A DNA stretch of 64,000 nucleotides, taken from NCBI GenBank assembly GCA_963576725.1, contig OY755247.1, positions 10,644,534 through 10,708,533 of the forward strand. Direction: 5' to 3'. The notes beneath the pieces were generated by a model. The model worked only from the letters and a program-made list of their open reading frames with translations. It was not told the origin of the DNA and did no database searches. A program made the position numbers and the translations under genes. Below, one piece after another: positions 11,205 through 21,926 of this stretch. This stretch comes from Azorinus chamasolen (lineage: Eukaryota; Mollusca; Bivalvia; Cardiida; Solecurtidae). Each line of letters starts with the position of its first letter. Position 1 is the stretch's first letter.

Positions 11205-11380
11205 AGTAACCACTAAATAAATAGCCATAATTGCCTTTAAAAACAGGTGGTAGCTTAATGCAGGACGAAAGTAATGCAAAAAGCTCCTATACGAGCTTTT
11301 TGCAATTTTTTCGTCCTGCATTAAGCTACAACCTGTCTTAAAAACCAAAATTAGACTCCGTTTGAATTGTCAATGTAGAT
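11205..11380. mobile_element. G hairpin element, ends decayed
   Basis: Arms read CAGGTGGTAGCTTAATGCAG and GCATTAAGCTACAACCTGTC, with apex AGCTCCTATACGAGCT. Outer CAGT ends are not recognisable. Confidence 0.65.
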
Positions 11381-11670
11381 ATGCTTTACTGTGTTTCCAA
11401 ATATAGTTTGTCTGTAGATGTAGACGACCTCATATTTATAGGGCTATAATTGGCGTTGTTACGCCTGGAAACTAGGTCGAACTGATTGGTAATCATTACA
11501 TCGGTATGTAATACAAAGAGGAACGCGAGAACAAACCAAGTAAAATGTAATTTCAAGCATCTCTGGATTTCCTTTCTGATATATCTAATTAGTCATTTGA
11601 ATGCTGAATTTATAAAGTGGAATGGTCCATAATTGTTAAAATAATTGAACTCATTCTATCCGAAAGGGTA

Positions 11671-11869
11671 TACAGTAAAACCCCTCTAATGCGACCACTT
11701 AATGAATAAACATGGCTGTCTTCATAAGCAGGTGGTTGCTTAATGCAGGACGAAAGTTATGCAGAAAGCTCTATCTGCATAACTTTTGCCCTGCATTAAG
11801 CTACCACCTGCCATTTCCACTATGAATTATGCCCCTTTTTGCTGGTTCCATTAGAGGGATTTTACTGTA
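11671..11869. mobile_element. G2 MITE
   Basis: TA-flanked, with ends CAGTAAAACCCCTCTAATGC and CATTAGAGGGATTTTACTG. The hairpin has the GCTTAATGCAGGACGAAAG arm and a shortened apex. Confidence 0.8.
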
Positions 11870-12015
11870 TTTGTATTTTGAATTACAGTGTAACTCCTAA
11901 CCATCTAGGAGCCTTCTGATCTTGATCTACATTGATTGCAAATGAGAGATAACTCGTTTCCCGAATTCAAAGGGTTATGGCACAAAAATATGTAAACTAC
12001 TAAAAGATGAGGATT

Positions 12016-12210
12016 TTAATCTTTAGCCTGCTATTGGCGGATGAGTGAATACCTATGCAAACAGTTTGAATCCAGATGAGACGCCGAGTAACTCGGCGTC
12101 TCATCAGGATCCAAACTGTTTGACATCCTGATTGTATTTTGCTTGATATTTGGAGATGTAGTAGGTGAATCATTCTGTAAAAATAATTTGCTCAGCAGGC
12201 TAAAGGTTAA
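12016..12210. mobile_element. P5 MITE
   Basis: Family reference: CTTTAGCCTGCTATTGGCGG at one end and CAGCAGGCTAAAGGTTAA at the other. The hairpin reads GCAAACAGTTTGAATCC..GATGAGACGCC, with apex GCCGAGTAACTCGGC. Confidence 0.8.
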
Positions 12211-12496
12211 TGAAGCACACTTTAGTGTCCACGGTACTGATAAACATCCTATTTCATAGAAAAATGTCGTTCTCCCGGGAATGCATGCATTTTTTTAAAA
12301 AAATATTTCCTTATACCAGCTCAAACTCAACGTCACTGTTTTTCACCCGTTTCGAAGTTGTGCTCACTCATATCTACTGCTCTTTTCATCCACATGTATT
12401 TCCAAATGCCATGCGAAACTGTCATCTACTGTTTCTTTTCACCTGCATGTATTTCCAGAATGCCTGCCCAATCTGTATTCTTCTGCTATTTTTACC

Positions 12497-12829
12497 TACA
12501 GTTGAACATCGAAATCTCGAACTCGGATAAATCGAGCTTCGGGATAACTCGAACTAAAAGTTCAGTCCTTCTAAAACTTACAATGCAGAATTTCTCTATA
12601 ATGAATTACTACGCATATCTAAAACACGTGTGTCAGCTCAATGCGGGTCTAAAGTAATTCTGAAAGCTCCTACAGGAGGTTTGTTTTAGCTTTACTTTAC
12701 ACCTACATTAAGCTGATATTTTAAGACGTTATCTAGATCAGAAATTGGATAACTCGAACTTCTGTTATCTCGAACTAATTTGTGTGGTTCTTCACTCATC
12801 CGAGTTCGAGATATCGAATTTCAACTGTA
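12497..12829. mobile_element. F MITE
   Basis: TA-flanked, full length. The left end reads CAGTTGAACATCGAAATCTC and the right end ATATCGAATTTCAACTG. The apex is AGCTCCTACAGGAGGT. Confidence 0.8.
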
Positions 12830-13237
12830 TTCAAAATGTAATGGTCTATCAGGTTTAAGCAATAGAGTCCATTCAATATAAAAATCTGACATTAGCTAGA
12901 CGATGTTGAATTACAAAACTGCACGAACCCAGATCACAGGACTTCTCTAGGAACCCACTGATCTTTGTCTACACGTTTTGCATAATTATATTATGTCAGT
13001 GCATTCGTTTCCCGTATTCAAAGGGTTTGATCTAATCTTCTTCATTTGAAAATACATTTTCCTCCTCTACAAAAGCACACACAATACGGGCACCAGAGAC
13101 AAATTCTACACAATACGGACACCATCTGAAAGTCGTAAGTCGTTGTTTCTGGGCTTCTCATTTACATCAAAACGGATTGCAAATGTCACCGTCGTACCAC
13201 TGATAGATAGTTTTGCGGTACCAGAATAAAACATGTG

Positions 13238-13515
13238 TTAACTTTTTGCTCAATGAATATTCATGTAAGGAATACTGACACCATTAACATTAATTAGATT
13301 AATTGTTATAATAGCACACAGACTGGGGAGTTTTTGGACATGGCAGAAACTGTAGAATCATTTCTATATTACAGACCCTGATCAGACGGCTTATACAGGA
13401 GCCGTCCGATTGGGTCTGCTCTGTTTGCAAAGGCGTAGTAAGGTGTAATTATGAAGTAAAGGTAAGACGTAATATATGACGTCATTCTAAGACGTATTTA
13501 TGGAACAAAGGGTTA
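13238..13515. mobile_element. P4 MITE, full length
   Basis: TTAA at both edges. The left arm reads CTCAATGAATATTCATG. The hairpin GACCCTGATCAGACGGC...GCCGTCCGATTGGGTC has a T-T mismatch. A 40 bp duplication-like GACGTAATATATGACGTC stretch sits before the right end. Confidence 0.75.
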
Positions 13516-13565
13516 ATCCCTACTCCGTTGTAAAACAAAATGGCTGCTCAGTTTTGGATCATCTG

Positions 13566-13835
13566 TTCGGCCAAGCTTTTGAGAAATTATTGACCAAGTG
13601 TCATGACACAAGCTTTTGAGAAACTATTGACCAAATGTCATGATACAAGCTTTGAGAAACTATTTACCATATGTCATGATACAAGCTTTTGAGAAGCTAT
13701 TGACCAAGTGTCGTGACAAAAGCTTTTGAGAAACTATTGACAAAGTGTCATGACACAAGCTTTTGAGAAACTATTGACCAAGTGACGTGACACAAGCCTT
13801 TGAGAAACTAATGACCAAGTGTCATAAAAAAGTAC
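13566..13835. repeat. 37 bp minisatellite
   Basis: About seven copies of CAAGCTTTTGAGAAACTATT followed by GACCAAGTGTCATGACA, each with a HindIII-like AAGCTT. Confidence 0.9.
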
Positions 13836-13904
13836 CTAGTTATAGTCTACTTTCAGTCCGAATGACCGCTCAGCCGACTGTACATTTACTCCCCTGGTCA
13901 TTGA

Positions 13905-14135
13905 GTCATTCGCCTACAATATTGAGCACTGCTAACATATGGCTCAATCATGCAGCCACAGTACCGACGAGTGACTCTCACAGGTACCCATTTTAACCCC
14001 TGGGTGGAGATGAGGTGCAGATGGGAGACACTGAAAAGCGTCTCTGAAATTTCCGGGAGGGACCTGGTTTTGAACCCTGGACTTCCGGACCGGCAGTCAA
14101 GCGCGTTACCGCTAGACCACCGCAAACCACAAATC
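13905..14135 (-). mobile_element. tRNA-derived SINE
   Basis: On the minus strand a tRNA-like head carries an A-box (TGGTCTAGCGG) and a B-box (GGTTCAAAACC) about 40 nt apart, ending near 14085. A body follows that includes GGGGTTAAAATGGGTACCTG. A head plus a conserved body is the SINE layout; the superfamily is not established. The body resembles a shared central domain, and comparison with Meta-type SINEs of molluscs would decide. Confidence 0.6.
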
Positions 14136-14164
14136 AGTACTCGGTTGCTCAACTCTCTACCCGA

Positions 14165-14290
14165 TAGAGATGCATTTAAATGTATTTGCAAATTGGGTAG
14201 ACCCAGATCAGACGGCGCCTTTATTGTCAGCACCTTTTGCTCATAGAATTATATAGATGTAATCATAAAATTTCTGCTAAGTCCAAACAT
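14165..14290. mobile_element. P4 relic
   Basis: One arm (TTTGCAAATTGGGTAGACCC..GATCAGACGG) plus TTTGCTCATAGAATTATAT. Apex and second arm are lost. Confidence 0.5.
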
Positions 14291-14332
14291 TTTTTTATTC
14301 TTAAAATATTATAAACTTTCAGCTTATAATTA

Positions 14333-14465
14333 TACAGTAGAACCTAATGAATAAACATTTCGGTCTTTGAAAGCATAACTTTCGTCCTGTATTAAGCAAC
14401 AACCTGCCTCTGCCACCAAGAATTGTGGCCATTTTTGGTGGTCGCATTAGAGGTGTTTTACTGTA
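14333..14465. mobile_element. G2 MITE with one hairpin arm deleted
   Basis: Both outer ends survive (CAGTAGAACC at left, TTAGAGGTGTTTTACTG at right). The left hairpin arm is missing, leaving GCATAACTTTCGTCCTG. Confidence 0.65.
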
Positions 14466-14513
14466 CATGACGTCTCTTTTTCTAACATTAAGTGTCATGA
14501 GGTAAATCATAGC

Positions 14514-14880
14514 AACAGATAAAGGTGCATACTCAAATACTAAAAGTGTCCTTTCTCCACCAATCCCTGTGATGACTCATTACCTCATAGGTTATTTTTA
14601 GATCAAACTTCTTTGAATAAATCTACCGAAAAGGAGCATTTACTATAGAAAAGGAAACCTTTAGAATTTTGTAGTTTTGAAAACATTGTGATAAATAGGG
14701 CATTTGTTCTTATGGAGCAAATGCTTTATTTATCACAATGGTTTTAAAAAAGGTGAGTTTTACAGAGGCGTCAAAGGGCGTCAATATGAGGGAATGGGTT
14801 AAGACCACTCTTTAGAATCGTTTCGAAGAGAGTGGTTACAATTCAGGGTTGTGTGGAGAAATAACTGGACATCTTGGTAA
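14514..14880. mobile_element. H MITE split by P1
   Basis: The H start (ACAGATAAAGGTGCATACTC) and its hairpin (GACCACTCTTTAGAATCG) are separated by the P1 copy at 14580-14802, in the middle of the ...GTGAC/CACTC arm. Confidence 0.7.
14580..14802. mobile_element. P1 MITE nested in H
   Basis: The right end AATGGGTTAA is intact. The left end begins at CATTACCTCATAGG with the TTAACC lost. Confidence 0.8.
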
Positions 14881-14884
14881 ATGG

Positions 14885-15131
14885 TTAACCCTTTCGGCGC
14901 CAAATTTCTAATTGTCGTCTGCAATCCAAATTTTGTTAAATCATTCGCTACAATAAGGAAATGGGATAAATAAATGCAAATTTCAAAAGAATAAAGCACA
15001 TATATAGAAATAGAGGATAAGACAAAAAGTGAAGTCCCTGATCAGACGCCGCCTTGAAAAGGCGGCGTCTGATCTGGGACTGCACTATTTGTCGTGGTGC
15101 ATTTATGCGACTTCGGCGGTGAAAGGGTTAA
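14885..15131. mobile_element. P2 MITE beside TM3 exon
   Basis: Full length with TTAA at both edges. Its right edge is 29 nt from the TM3 exon's last base. Confidence 0.88.
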
Positions 15132-15160
15132 AACTATTTTCACCGCAAAGGTATACTTAC

Positions 15161-15311
15161 CCCATCCAAAAACGTAAAAGGGAATGAGGGTTTTTGGAAC
15201 AGCAAAAGCGTGGACGATGAGTCTATGTAGATAGAAGCCTTCACAGAACATCCAGAAGAAGTTGCACGTGCTGACGTAGCGGGTGAGGACATAGAGAAGC
15301 TTACACCATCC
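15161..15311 (-). CDS. Class B GPCR exon: TM3 and start of TM4
   Basis: A 151-nt exon on the minus strand with acceptor ATTTAG and donor GTAAGTATAC. It opens in phase 0 and holds 50 codons plus one base. It reads GWCKLLYVLTRYVST then CNFFWMFCEGFYLHR, LIVHAFAVPKTL and IPFYVFGW. The C of WCK is the conserved TM3 cysteine that pairs with the loop-2 cysteine. The EGxYLH motif at the cytoplasmic part of TM3 and the GW of TM4 are class B hallmarks, and CNFFWM-CEG most resembles calcitonin-type receptors. The 151-nt length and 0-1 phase are continuous with both neighbouring exons. This is the strongest single piece of evidence for the gene. Confidence 0.93.
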
Positions 15312-15380
15312 CTAAATGACACGAGCAATGAAAATACGTCATAAAGCATTACAAAGAAAAGGTACTAATGTAAAATTTAC

Positions 15381-15569
15381 AGAGCTACAGGTAAAGCTGC
15401 GTACTCAAGTGCTAAATTCGTTATTACTCCACCGAACCCTACATTGTGACCACTCTTTAGAATCCTCTCTTCGAGACGATTCTAAAGAGTGGTCACAGCA
15501 TAGGGTTTGGTTGAGAAATAAAAAAGTTAGCCTTGAAAATGTTTTAATCTACGCACCTTATCTGGACCC
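15381..15569. mobile_element. H MITE, both ends present
   Basis: Starts CTACAGGTAAAGCTGCGTAC and ends TACGCACCTTATCTG, giving inverted ends. The hairpin apex is CTCTTCGAGACG. Confidence 0.75.
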
Positions 15570-15573
15570 ATGC

Positions 15574-15970
15574 TTAAAGAGGAAGTCCCTACAATGAACG
15601 CATATTTTCAATAATGTCATAAAAGTTAATATTTGTTATGTTCAATCATTATTATAACCAAATTGAACTTATATCGACAAATGCCCCTGTGATACCAAAT
15701 GACCGTTTTCACCGACACTTATAATTTTGTTCTACAACAAAATATTATCGACCTTGGTCGAACAGTTTAACGAAACTAAAACGCGAGCCGAATAAATACT
15801 AATACATTGTCGAATAACATATCAAACGTATGAATAATGTGTCTTCTTCGGTGTTTATTCGATTAGTTTTCTTGCGATATACTTCTTTTTGGCATACATG
15901 TATAAGCAAAAGAGGTTTGTATATTCTATGCACTTTTAAAACGTGTCGAATGTAGGGACTTCCCCTTTAA
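15574..15970. mobile_element. I element
   Basis: Family reference: TTAAAGAGGAAGTCCCTACA at left, TGTAGGGACTTCCCCTTTAA at right, so near-perfect 20 bp inverted ends with TTAA at each edge. The body has TTGTTCTACAACAAAATATT and no strong central hairpin. Copies here are 189, 394, 397 and 490 bp, suggesting deletion derivatives of one parent. Confidence 0.8.
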
Positions 15971-16164
15971 TGTTTCATAATGATATACATATCAATGTTC
16001 GGTTCTTTGATTTTTGTCTCAGCCATAAATTCATTCCTGATGAAATCGGACAGGAAACTCGCCGTTTACAGTATATGCTATAAGCTAATTTATTGTCAGA
16101 TGTTCCCGCCCTTGAAGAATTGTAATTCCTTCCTAGATAATTACAGAGTCATTAAATAATTAAC

Positions 16165-16258
16165 TTTAAAAGGGGTAGACTTTTAGCATGTTTATCCGTT
16201 TTGTGAATATAGTTTTTTGTGTAATTTTGCAGAACAACACCCCGGTGTTTGCCCTTAA
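16165..16258 (+). repeat. Repeat N
   Basis: AAAGGGGTAGACTTTTAGCA...GTTTTGTGAATATA...CACCCCGGTGTTTG. A second copy lies at about 24070-24170. P1 is inserted at its CCTTAA. Confidence 0.5.
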
Positions 16259-16482
16259 CCCATTCCTTTATATTGACGCCTTTTGACGCCTCTGTAAATT
16301 TCACTTTCTGAAACCATTGTGATAAATAGAGCATTTGCTCGAGAGGAGCAAATGCCCTATTTATCATAATGGTTCCCACACTACACAAATCTAAAAAAAA
16401 TCCTTTCCTCTAGTTAATACTCCGTTTCGGTAGATGTATTCAAAAGGCATGATCTAAAATAGCATATGAGGTAATGAGTTAA
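16255..16482. mobile_element. P1 MITE
   Basis: Full length with TTAA at both edges. The apex is altered to CTCGAGAGGAG. Confidence 0.85.
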
Positions 16483-16559
16483 ACAAAAACAACTTCAGCC
16501 AAAACGTATCTCAATGAAAAACCTACATGTAGTAGTGCCACATAATAGAGTAAAAAATC

Positions 16560-16916
16560 TCTACACAGGACGTTCAATTCAATATAGATATCGGTTTTGG
16601 AGACAGGTGGCAGGGCGCCAAATTTTCTAATTGTCGTCTGCAATCAAAGTTTGTTAAATCAATCTGTAAAATGTGGAAATGAGATAAATAAATGCAAATT
16701 TCACAGGAATAAAGCAGTTTTACAGAAATAGAAATTGAGACAAAAAGTGAAGTCCCTTGATCAGACGCCGCCTTGAAAAGGCGGCGTCTGATCTGGGACT
16801 GCACTATTTGTCGTGGTGCATTTTGGCGACATTGGCGGTGAAAGGGTTAATGCATAGTGAAAGACATGCTAAAAGCTCCACCATAAGCGATCTGCAGGAC
16901 TTTCACCATATATATA
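16560..16916. mobile_element. G3 MITE split by P2
   Basis: GGAGACAGGTGGCAG is interrupted by P2 (16614-16850) and resumes TTAATGCATAGTGAAAGACA. The hairpin-arm motif GCTTAATGCA therefore served as the TTAA target. The P2 copy has lost its outer left end. Confidence 0.65.
16614..16850. mobile_element. P2 MITE nested in G3 hairpin arm
   Basis: Begins at GGCGCCAAATTTTCTAATTG with TTAACCCTTTC missing. The right end GGTGAAAGGGTTAA is intact. Confidence 0.75.
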
Positions 16917-16917
16917 T

Positions 16918-17062
16918 ATATATATATGGGACGTAGGCAAACAGTGTAGACTCTGGTCAGACGCCGCATAATGCGGCGTCTGGTCAGAGTCTACACCGTC
17001 TGCTGATAGGAATTTCAATATAAAACAAAACGAAATTGAAAATTTTGGCCAGGCACCCCTCA
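16918..17062. mobile_element. P7 MITE, truncated
   Basis: Hairpin GGCAAACAGTGTAGACTCTG...apex GCCGCATAATGCGGC...CAGAGTCTACACCGT. An (AT)n run (16909-16928) lies at its left. The complete copy is at 28976. Confidence 0.65.
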
Positions 17063-17094
17063 GATTATCCTATATGAATATTCATTAAGAAGAG

Positions 17095-17240
17095 TAAACC
17101 CTTCTAAACCGGAATTATAGTAGAGAAGAATTTAGATACTTTTAGGCTGGTGGCTTCTTAATGTAAGTGAGCTTTCACCCTGCATTAAGTTCTAATCCAA
17201 GACCAATATTTAACGTTCGTTTTAAGGAGGTTCTACTGTA
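17095..17240. mobile_element. G3 MITE, hairpin collapsed
   Basis: CTAAACCGGAATTATAGTAG at left and TTTTAAGGAGGTTCTACTGTA at right. Most of one hairpin arm is deleted. Confidence 0.6.
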
Positions 17241-17245
17241 AATGA

Positions 17246-17434
17246 TTAAAGGGGAAGTCCCTACATTCGACATGTTTCAAAAGTGCCTAAAATATACAAA
17301 ACCCATTTATATGCTGAAAAGAAGTATATCGTAAGTAAAATTGATAAGCTTCAGAATATTGATTGAACATTTCAAATATTAAGTTTTACGACATTGTTGA
17401 AAATATGCGTTTATTGTAGGGACTTCCTCTTTAA
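17246..17434. mobile_element. I element, short form
   Basis: TTAA-flanked, with inverted ends AAGGGGAAGTCCCTACA and TGTAGGGACTTCCTCTT. It is 189 bp and internally deleted relative to the copy at 15574. Confidence 0.8.
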
Positions 17435-17497
17435 TTGAGGACCGTAAATTACAGGCAATAAAATTTAATGTCTTCTGAAATTCTGATTTTCCGATTC

Positions 17498-18052
17498 ATT
17501 ACCCTATGGATATTTATGTAAAAATAATGACATAATGGATATTACTGTTGAACTTCGATATCTCGAGCTTCAAGGGACCACACAAATTATTTCGAGATAA
17601 CAGAAGTTATCCGATTTTTGATCTAGATAACTTCTTAAAAAATCAGCTTAATGCAGGTCTAAATAATGCTGAAAGCTCCTGTGGGAACTTTCAACATTAC
17701 TTTAGGCCTGCATTAAGCTGACACACGTGTTTCTAGATATGCGTAGAAAAACATTTTAGAGCAATTCTGCATTGTAAGTTTTAGAAGGACTGAACTTTTA
17801 GTTCGAGTTATCCCGAAGTTCGAATTATCCGAGTTCGAGATATCGAAATTCAACTGTAGTTACCTGAATTTTTAAAGTGGCACTATGAACAAGGGATTTT
17901 TATCTTGACAGAAATTGTAGAATCATCATATCTACATGATGTCACACGCAAACAGAGCAGACCCTGATCAGACGACTCCTACAGGAGCTGTCTGCTCTGG
18001 TTCTACTCGTTTTGAAAATGCGTTTAAAGGCGTATTTATAGAGTAATGGGTT
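17498..18052. mobile_element. P4 MITE split by F
   Basis: The P4 left arm (TACCCTATGGATATTTATGT) is interrupted at TA by F (17543-17858). It resumes before the hairpin GCAAACAGAGCAGACCCTG and ends GAGTAATGGGTTAG. Confidence 0.7.
17543..17858. mobile_element. F MITE
   Basis: TA-flanked, full length. Left end CTGTTGAACTTCGATATC, right end TATCGAAATTCAACTG, apex CTCCTGTGGGA. Confidence 0.82.
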
Positions 18053-18279
18053 AGCCCATTCCCTCATATTGACGACTTTTGACAACTCTGTAAAAGTCAC
18101 TTTGTGAAACCATTGTGATAAATAGAGCATTTGCTCCTATTGGAGCAAATGCTTTATTTATCACAATGGTTTCAAACTACAAAATTCTAAAATTGTCCTT
18201 TTCTCTAGTTAATGCTCCTTTTCGGTAGATTTATTCAAAGAGGTTATATCTAAAATTAGCCTATGAGGTAATGGGTTAA
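18049..18279. mobile_element. P1 MITE abutting P4
   Basis: Its left TTAG/CCCATT coincides with the terminal TTAA of the P4 element, so P1 probably inserted into P4's own end. The apex is CTCCTATTGGAG. Confidence 0.82.
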
Positions 18280-18294
18280 GTTTTAAAAAATTCA

Positions 18295-18365
18295 CCGACC
18301 GAGTGTCAAACAGCTTGGATCCACACCAGTATCCAATATGTCTGGAAGTACCAGTCAAGTTGCAC
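18295..18365. mobile_element. P5b relic
   Basis: GAGTGTCAAACAGCTTGGATCC joins directly to ACCAGTCAAGTTGCACTTAA. The hairpin centre is deleted. Confidence 0.5.
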
Positions 18366-18395
18366 TTAATTGAATTGGAGTTAACTAGCACTTAC

Positions 18396-18546
18396 CGAAT
18401 TTTTGTACATAATTGTGTCATATTTCGTATTTTGTACTCTGTTCACATATACAACAAAGTCCCAGAGGATTGTGACTATACACGTGATGATGAAGGACAG
18501 AAACAGACATAGGTGAAGACGGATTCTCTTCTGAACTCTCAGCTGT
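18396..18546 (-). CDS. Class B GPCR exon: first intracellular loop and TM2
   Basis: A 151-nt exon on the minus strand, acceptor TACTTTCAG, donor GTAAGTGCTAG. Its first base completes an AGA arginine begun in the TM1 exon, and 50 codons follow. It reads QLRVQKRIRLHLCLFLSFII, then TCIVTILWDFVVYVN and RVQNTKYDTIMYKNS. RxLR...RIxxHxxLFxSF is the standard intracellular-loop-1/TM2 signature of class B receptors, including the conserved TM2 histidine. It ends in phase 0, as the TM3 exon requires. The following segment is the first extracellular loop. A P2 element begins 37 nt upstream of the acceptor. Confidence 0.92.
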
Positions 18547-18568
18547 CTGAAAGTAAAAAAAATACCAT

Positions 18569-18990
18569 TAAAGTAAAAACCCTTTAACCCTTTCGGCGCC
18601 AATTTTCTAATTGTCGTCTGTAAACCAAAATTGTTAAATCATTCGGTAAAATAAGGAACTGAGATAAATAAATGTAAATTTCAAAGGAACAAAGCACATA
18701 TATAGAAATAGAGTTTGAGACAAAAAGTGAAGTATTTTATCAGACGCCGTCTTGATAAGGCGGCGTCTGATCTGGGACTGCACTATTTGTCGGGGTGTAT
18801 TTTTGCGACATTGGCGGTGAAAGGGTTAAACCGGAATTGTAATAGAGAAAAAATAAGATGGTTTTAGGCAGGTGGGTGCTTAATGCAGAGTGAAAGTCAT
18901 GCAGAAAGCTCATCTTTCACCCTGCAACCTGTTTCCGAGACCGATATTTATGCTAAATTGAACGTCCGGTTTAGAGGGGTTTTACTGTAT
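18569..18990. mobile_element. G3 MITE split by P2 in its end
   Basis: AAAGTAAAAACCC is followed by P2 (18584-18829), then AACCGGAATTGTAATAGAG and the right end GGGGTTTTACTGTA at 18990. One hairpin arm is shortened. Confidence 0.65.
18584..18829. mobile_element. P2 MITE beside TM2 exon
   Basis: Full length with TTAA at both edges. Hairpin GTATTTTATCAGACGCC, apex GTCTTGATAAGGC. Confidence 0.88.
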
Positions 18991-18999
18991 ACTTTTTTT

Positions 19000-19214
19000 T
19001 TAACCCTTTCGCTGCCAATGCCGGATTTGTGATTACCTATGCAACCAGTTTGGATCCAGATGAGACGCCGAGTAACTCGGCGTCTCATCAGGATCCAAAC
19101 TGTTTGTTACCGTTACTATGTTTTTGAAACAAAAATGAAGAAAATCAAAAGAATGAAAATTTGAAGCAAACGACAAAGTTAGCAGACGACAGAGTTTGGC
19201 AGCGAAAGGGTTAA
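19000..19214. mobile_element. P5 MITE, GCTGCCAATGCCGG subtype
   Basis: TTAACCCTTTCGCTGCCAAT at left, AGTTTGGCAGCGAAAGGGTTAA at right (14-bp-class inverted ends, broken here for length). Hairpin GTTTGGATCCAGATGAGACG, apex GCCGAGTAACTCGGC. The same subtype is at 35399. Confidence 0.85.
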
Positions 19215-19317
19215 TAACACTTTCAACGCAGAACTTTCTGAATGGAATAGTCCAGTGTTGTTTATAGGCAGTGTCCAAGGGTAAAAGCATGAATATTTTG
19301 AATAAAAAACAGTGCAG

Positions 19318-19655
19318 ATATTATTATTATTATTATTATACCACATTTCGCTTCAAATGGATGAAATCACTAACTGGAACGAACCGCATGATTATCTATC
19401 CAGGCAATGAAAGATGTACAATAGATATACAATATCTATGAAATAATTTGAAAAATAATGCAACCACACGATGGTCTATCCGGTCAAAGAAAGATATGCA
19501 GAAGATATACAATAGATATAAAATCACTAACCGGAAGGAACCGCATAAACTGTATTAAAAAAAATGATACAGACAAGTTGACTGAAAGCCATGCTCATCA
19601 ATATCATAAATTAGAATAAACGGGCTCACTGAAAATCTTTCCATCAGCGAGTTCA
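19318..19655. repeat. Repeat J, copy 1 (ATT-tailed)
   Basis: An (ATT)n run leads into ATACCACATTTCGCTTC, then GAACGAACCGCATGATTATC twice in diverged form, then GACAAGTTGACTGAAAGCCA. Copies lie at 43654, 57848 and 58905. The simple-repeat end suggests a SINE-like origin; no pol III box was found. Confidence 0.6.
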
Positions 19656-19747
19656 TCTAGGAGCCCTCAGATATGGGTCTACACTTTTTGCAAATGACAG
19701 TTTACAGTGTACTGGTTTCCAGCATTCAAAGGATTAGGTAATACTTC

Positions 19748-19880
19748 AATACCCCATAAATACGCCTTTGCAAACAAAGTAGACCCAGATCAGACGGCTC
19801 CTGTAGGAGCCGTCTGATCAGGATCTACTTTGTTTGCTTGTGAAATAATGTAGTTCTGATTCTACAGAGTATATCATAGT
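19748..19880. mobile_element. P4 MITE cut by I
   Basis: Hairpin CCTTTGCAAACAAAGTAGAC, apex CTCCTGTAGGAG, with the A-A mismatch present. The right part is replaced by the I element at its TTAA. Confidence 0.75.
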
Positions 19881-20273
19881 TAAAGAGGAAGTCCCTACAA
19901 TGAACGCATGTTTTCAATAATGTTATAAAACTTAATACTTGAAATGTTCAATCATTATTATGAATATTGTCAATTTGAACTTATATCGAAAAATGTCCTT
20001 GTGATACAAAATAAACCGTTTTCATCGACACTTATAATTTTTGTTCTACAACAAAATATTATCGACCTTGGTCGAACAGTTAACGGAACTAAAACGTGAG
20101 CCGAATAGATACTATTTAATACATTGCCGAATAACATATCAAACCCTTGTGTCCTCTTCGGTGTTTATTCGATTGGTTTATCTTACAATATACTTCTTTT
20201 CAGCATATAAACAAATGAGTTTTGTATTTTAGGCACTTTTGAAACATGTCTAATGTAGGGACTTCCCCTTTAA
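19880..20273. mobile_element. I element
   Basis: TTAA-flanked 394 bp copy, nearly colinear with 15574. Confidence 0.8.
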
Positions 20274-21260
20274 CATTTCGTGTATTCAGCTGTCATTAAA
20301 AAGACTCAGCTAACTAACATTCAATATATCATTAGATTTTGCATGATTATTCATAAGGTAAAGCCCTTAAGGGTTACAATCTCTCTACAGCGGTACCCTA
20401 ACCCTCATAGTGATCACATTTGGCACCTTCATCTATTCCATCATAGTGACCATATTTGGTACCTTCATCAAGTAACTCACAGTGATCACATTTGGCACCT
20501 TCATAAATTCCCTCATAGTGACCATATTTGGCACCTTCATCAATTCCCTCATAGTGACAACATACATTTGACACATTCATCAATTCCTTCATAGTGACGA
20601 CATTTGGCACCTTCATCAATACCCTCATAGTGACCATATTTGGCACCTTCACCAATTCCTTCATAGTGATCACATTTGGCACCTCCATCAATTCCTCATA
20701 GTGACTATATTTGGCACCTTCATCAATTCCCTCATAGTGACCATATTCGGCACCTTCACCAATTCCCTCATAGTGATGACATTTGCCACCTTCATCAATT
20801 CCCTCATAGTGAAGACATTTGGCACCTTCATCAATTCCCTCATAGTTACCATATTTGGCACCTTCATCAATTCCCTCTTTGTGACCACATTTGGCACCTT
20901 CGTCAATTTCCTCATGATGACGACATTTGGTACCATCATCAATTCCCTCATAGTGATCACATTTTGCACCTTCATCATTTCCCAGTGACGACAGTTGGCA
21001 CCTACATCAATTCCCTCATAGTGACAGCATTTGGAACCACACATTCTCAAATTGTGACGACTTCTGGCATTATGACCCGTTCCTCCTCATAGAGACGACT
21101 TTTGGCACTGATTAAATTTGACACTTTTACTAATTTTCTCATAGCAATGATATTTGGCTCCTTTAACAATTCCCTAATGGTGACAACTGTAAGCATTTTA
21201 CACCCTCCTTCAGATCGGCGACCTTTGGCATCTTTATTCATTCCTCACCATGCGACGACG

Positions 21261-21489
21261 TTAACCCTTTCCTCCATAAATACGCCTAAGCCTCTGTAAA
21301 AGTCACCCGTTGAAACCATTGTGATAAATAGAGCATTTGCTCCTATAGGAGCAAATGATCTATTTATTACAATGGGTTCAAACTACAAAATTCTAAAATT
21401 TTCATTTCTCTAGTTAATGCTTCTTTTTGGTAGATTTATTCAAAGTTATTGGATCTAAAAATAGCCTAATATATGAGGTAATGGGTTAA
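21261..21489. mobile_element. P1 MITE inside minisatellite
   Basis: TTAA at both edges. The left end is a P4-like CCCTTTCCTCCATAAATACG rather than the usual CCCATTCCC, so it is a recombinant end. Confidence 0.85.
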
Positions 21490-21676
21490 ACTTGGGTACG
21501 TTTAACCTTTCCTCATAGCGATGGCATTTGACACATTTACCAATTCCCTCATAGCAAGGACACTTGGCACCTAAACTCTTTCCCCTATAGCGATAGATTT
21601 TGAAATATTTACCTCCTTCTTCATAGAGGCGACTGTTGGCACCTTTACACATTCCTCATCATAGCGTCGAAGCGTC

Positions 21677-21926
21677 TTAACCCTTCGCTTGCTATTCACG
21701 TCAATATACCTACCTGTAAATAGTGAAGACCCAGATGAGACAGCTCCTGCAGGAGCTGTCTCATCAGGGTCTGCACTATTTACAAGTTGATTATGCAACC
21801 AGTGCATTCCACAGCAGTAATTGCACAGCGAAATAGTTGTACACAGTGAAGATATATGTAATTATACAACAGGGCATGGGTAAAGAAGGAGAAACGTATT
21901 TTAAAATTCAGCAAGAGAAGGGTTAC
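21677..21926. mobile_element. P3 MITE inside minisatellite
   Basis: Full length. Left TTAACCCTTCGCTTGC, right AGAGAAGGGTTAC. Confidence 0.88.

Noticed and set aside
20398..21092. Long histidine-rich and methionine-rich frames on both strands
   Set aside because: By-products of the 36 bp minisatellite; open in several frames at once.
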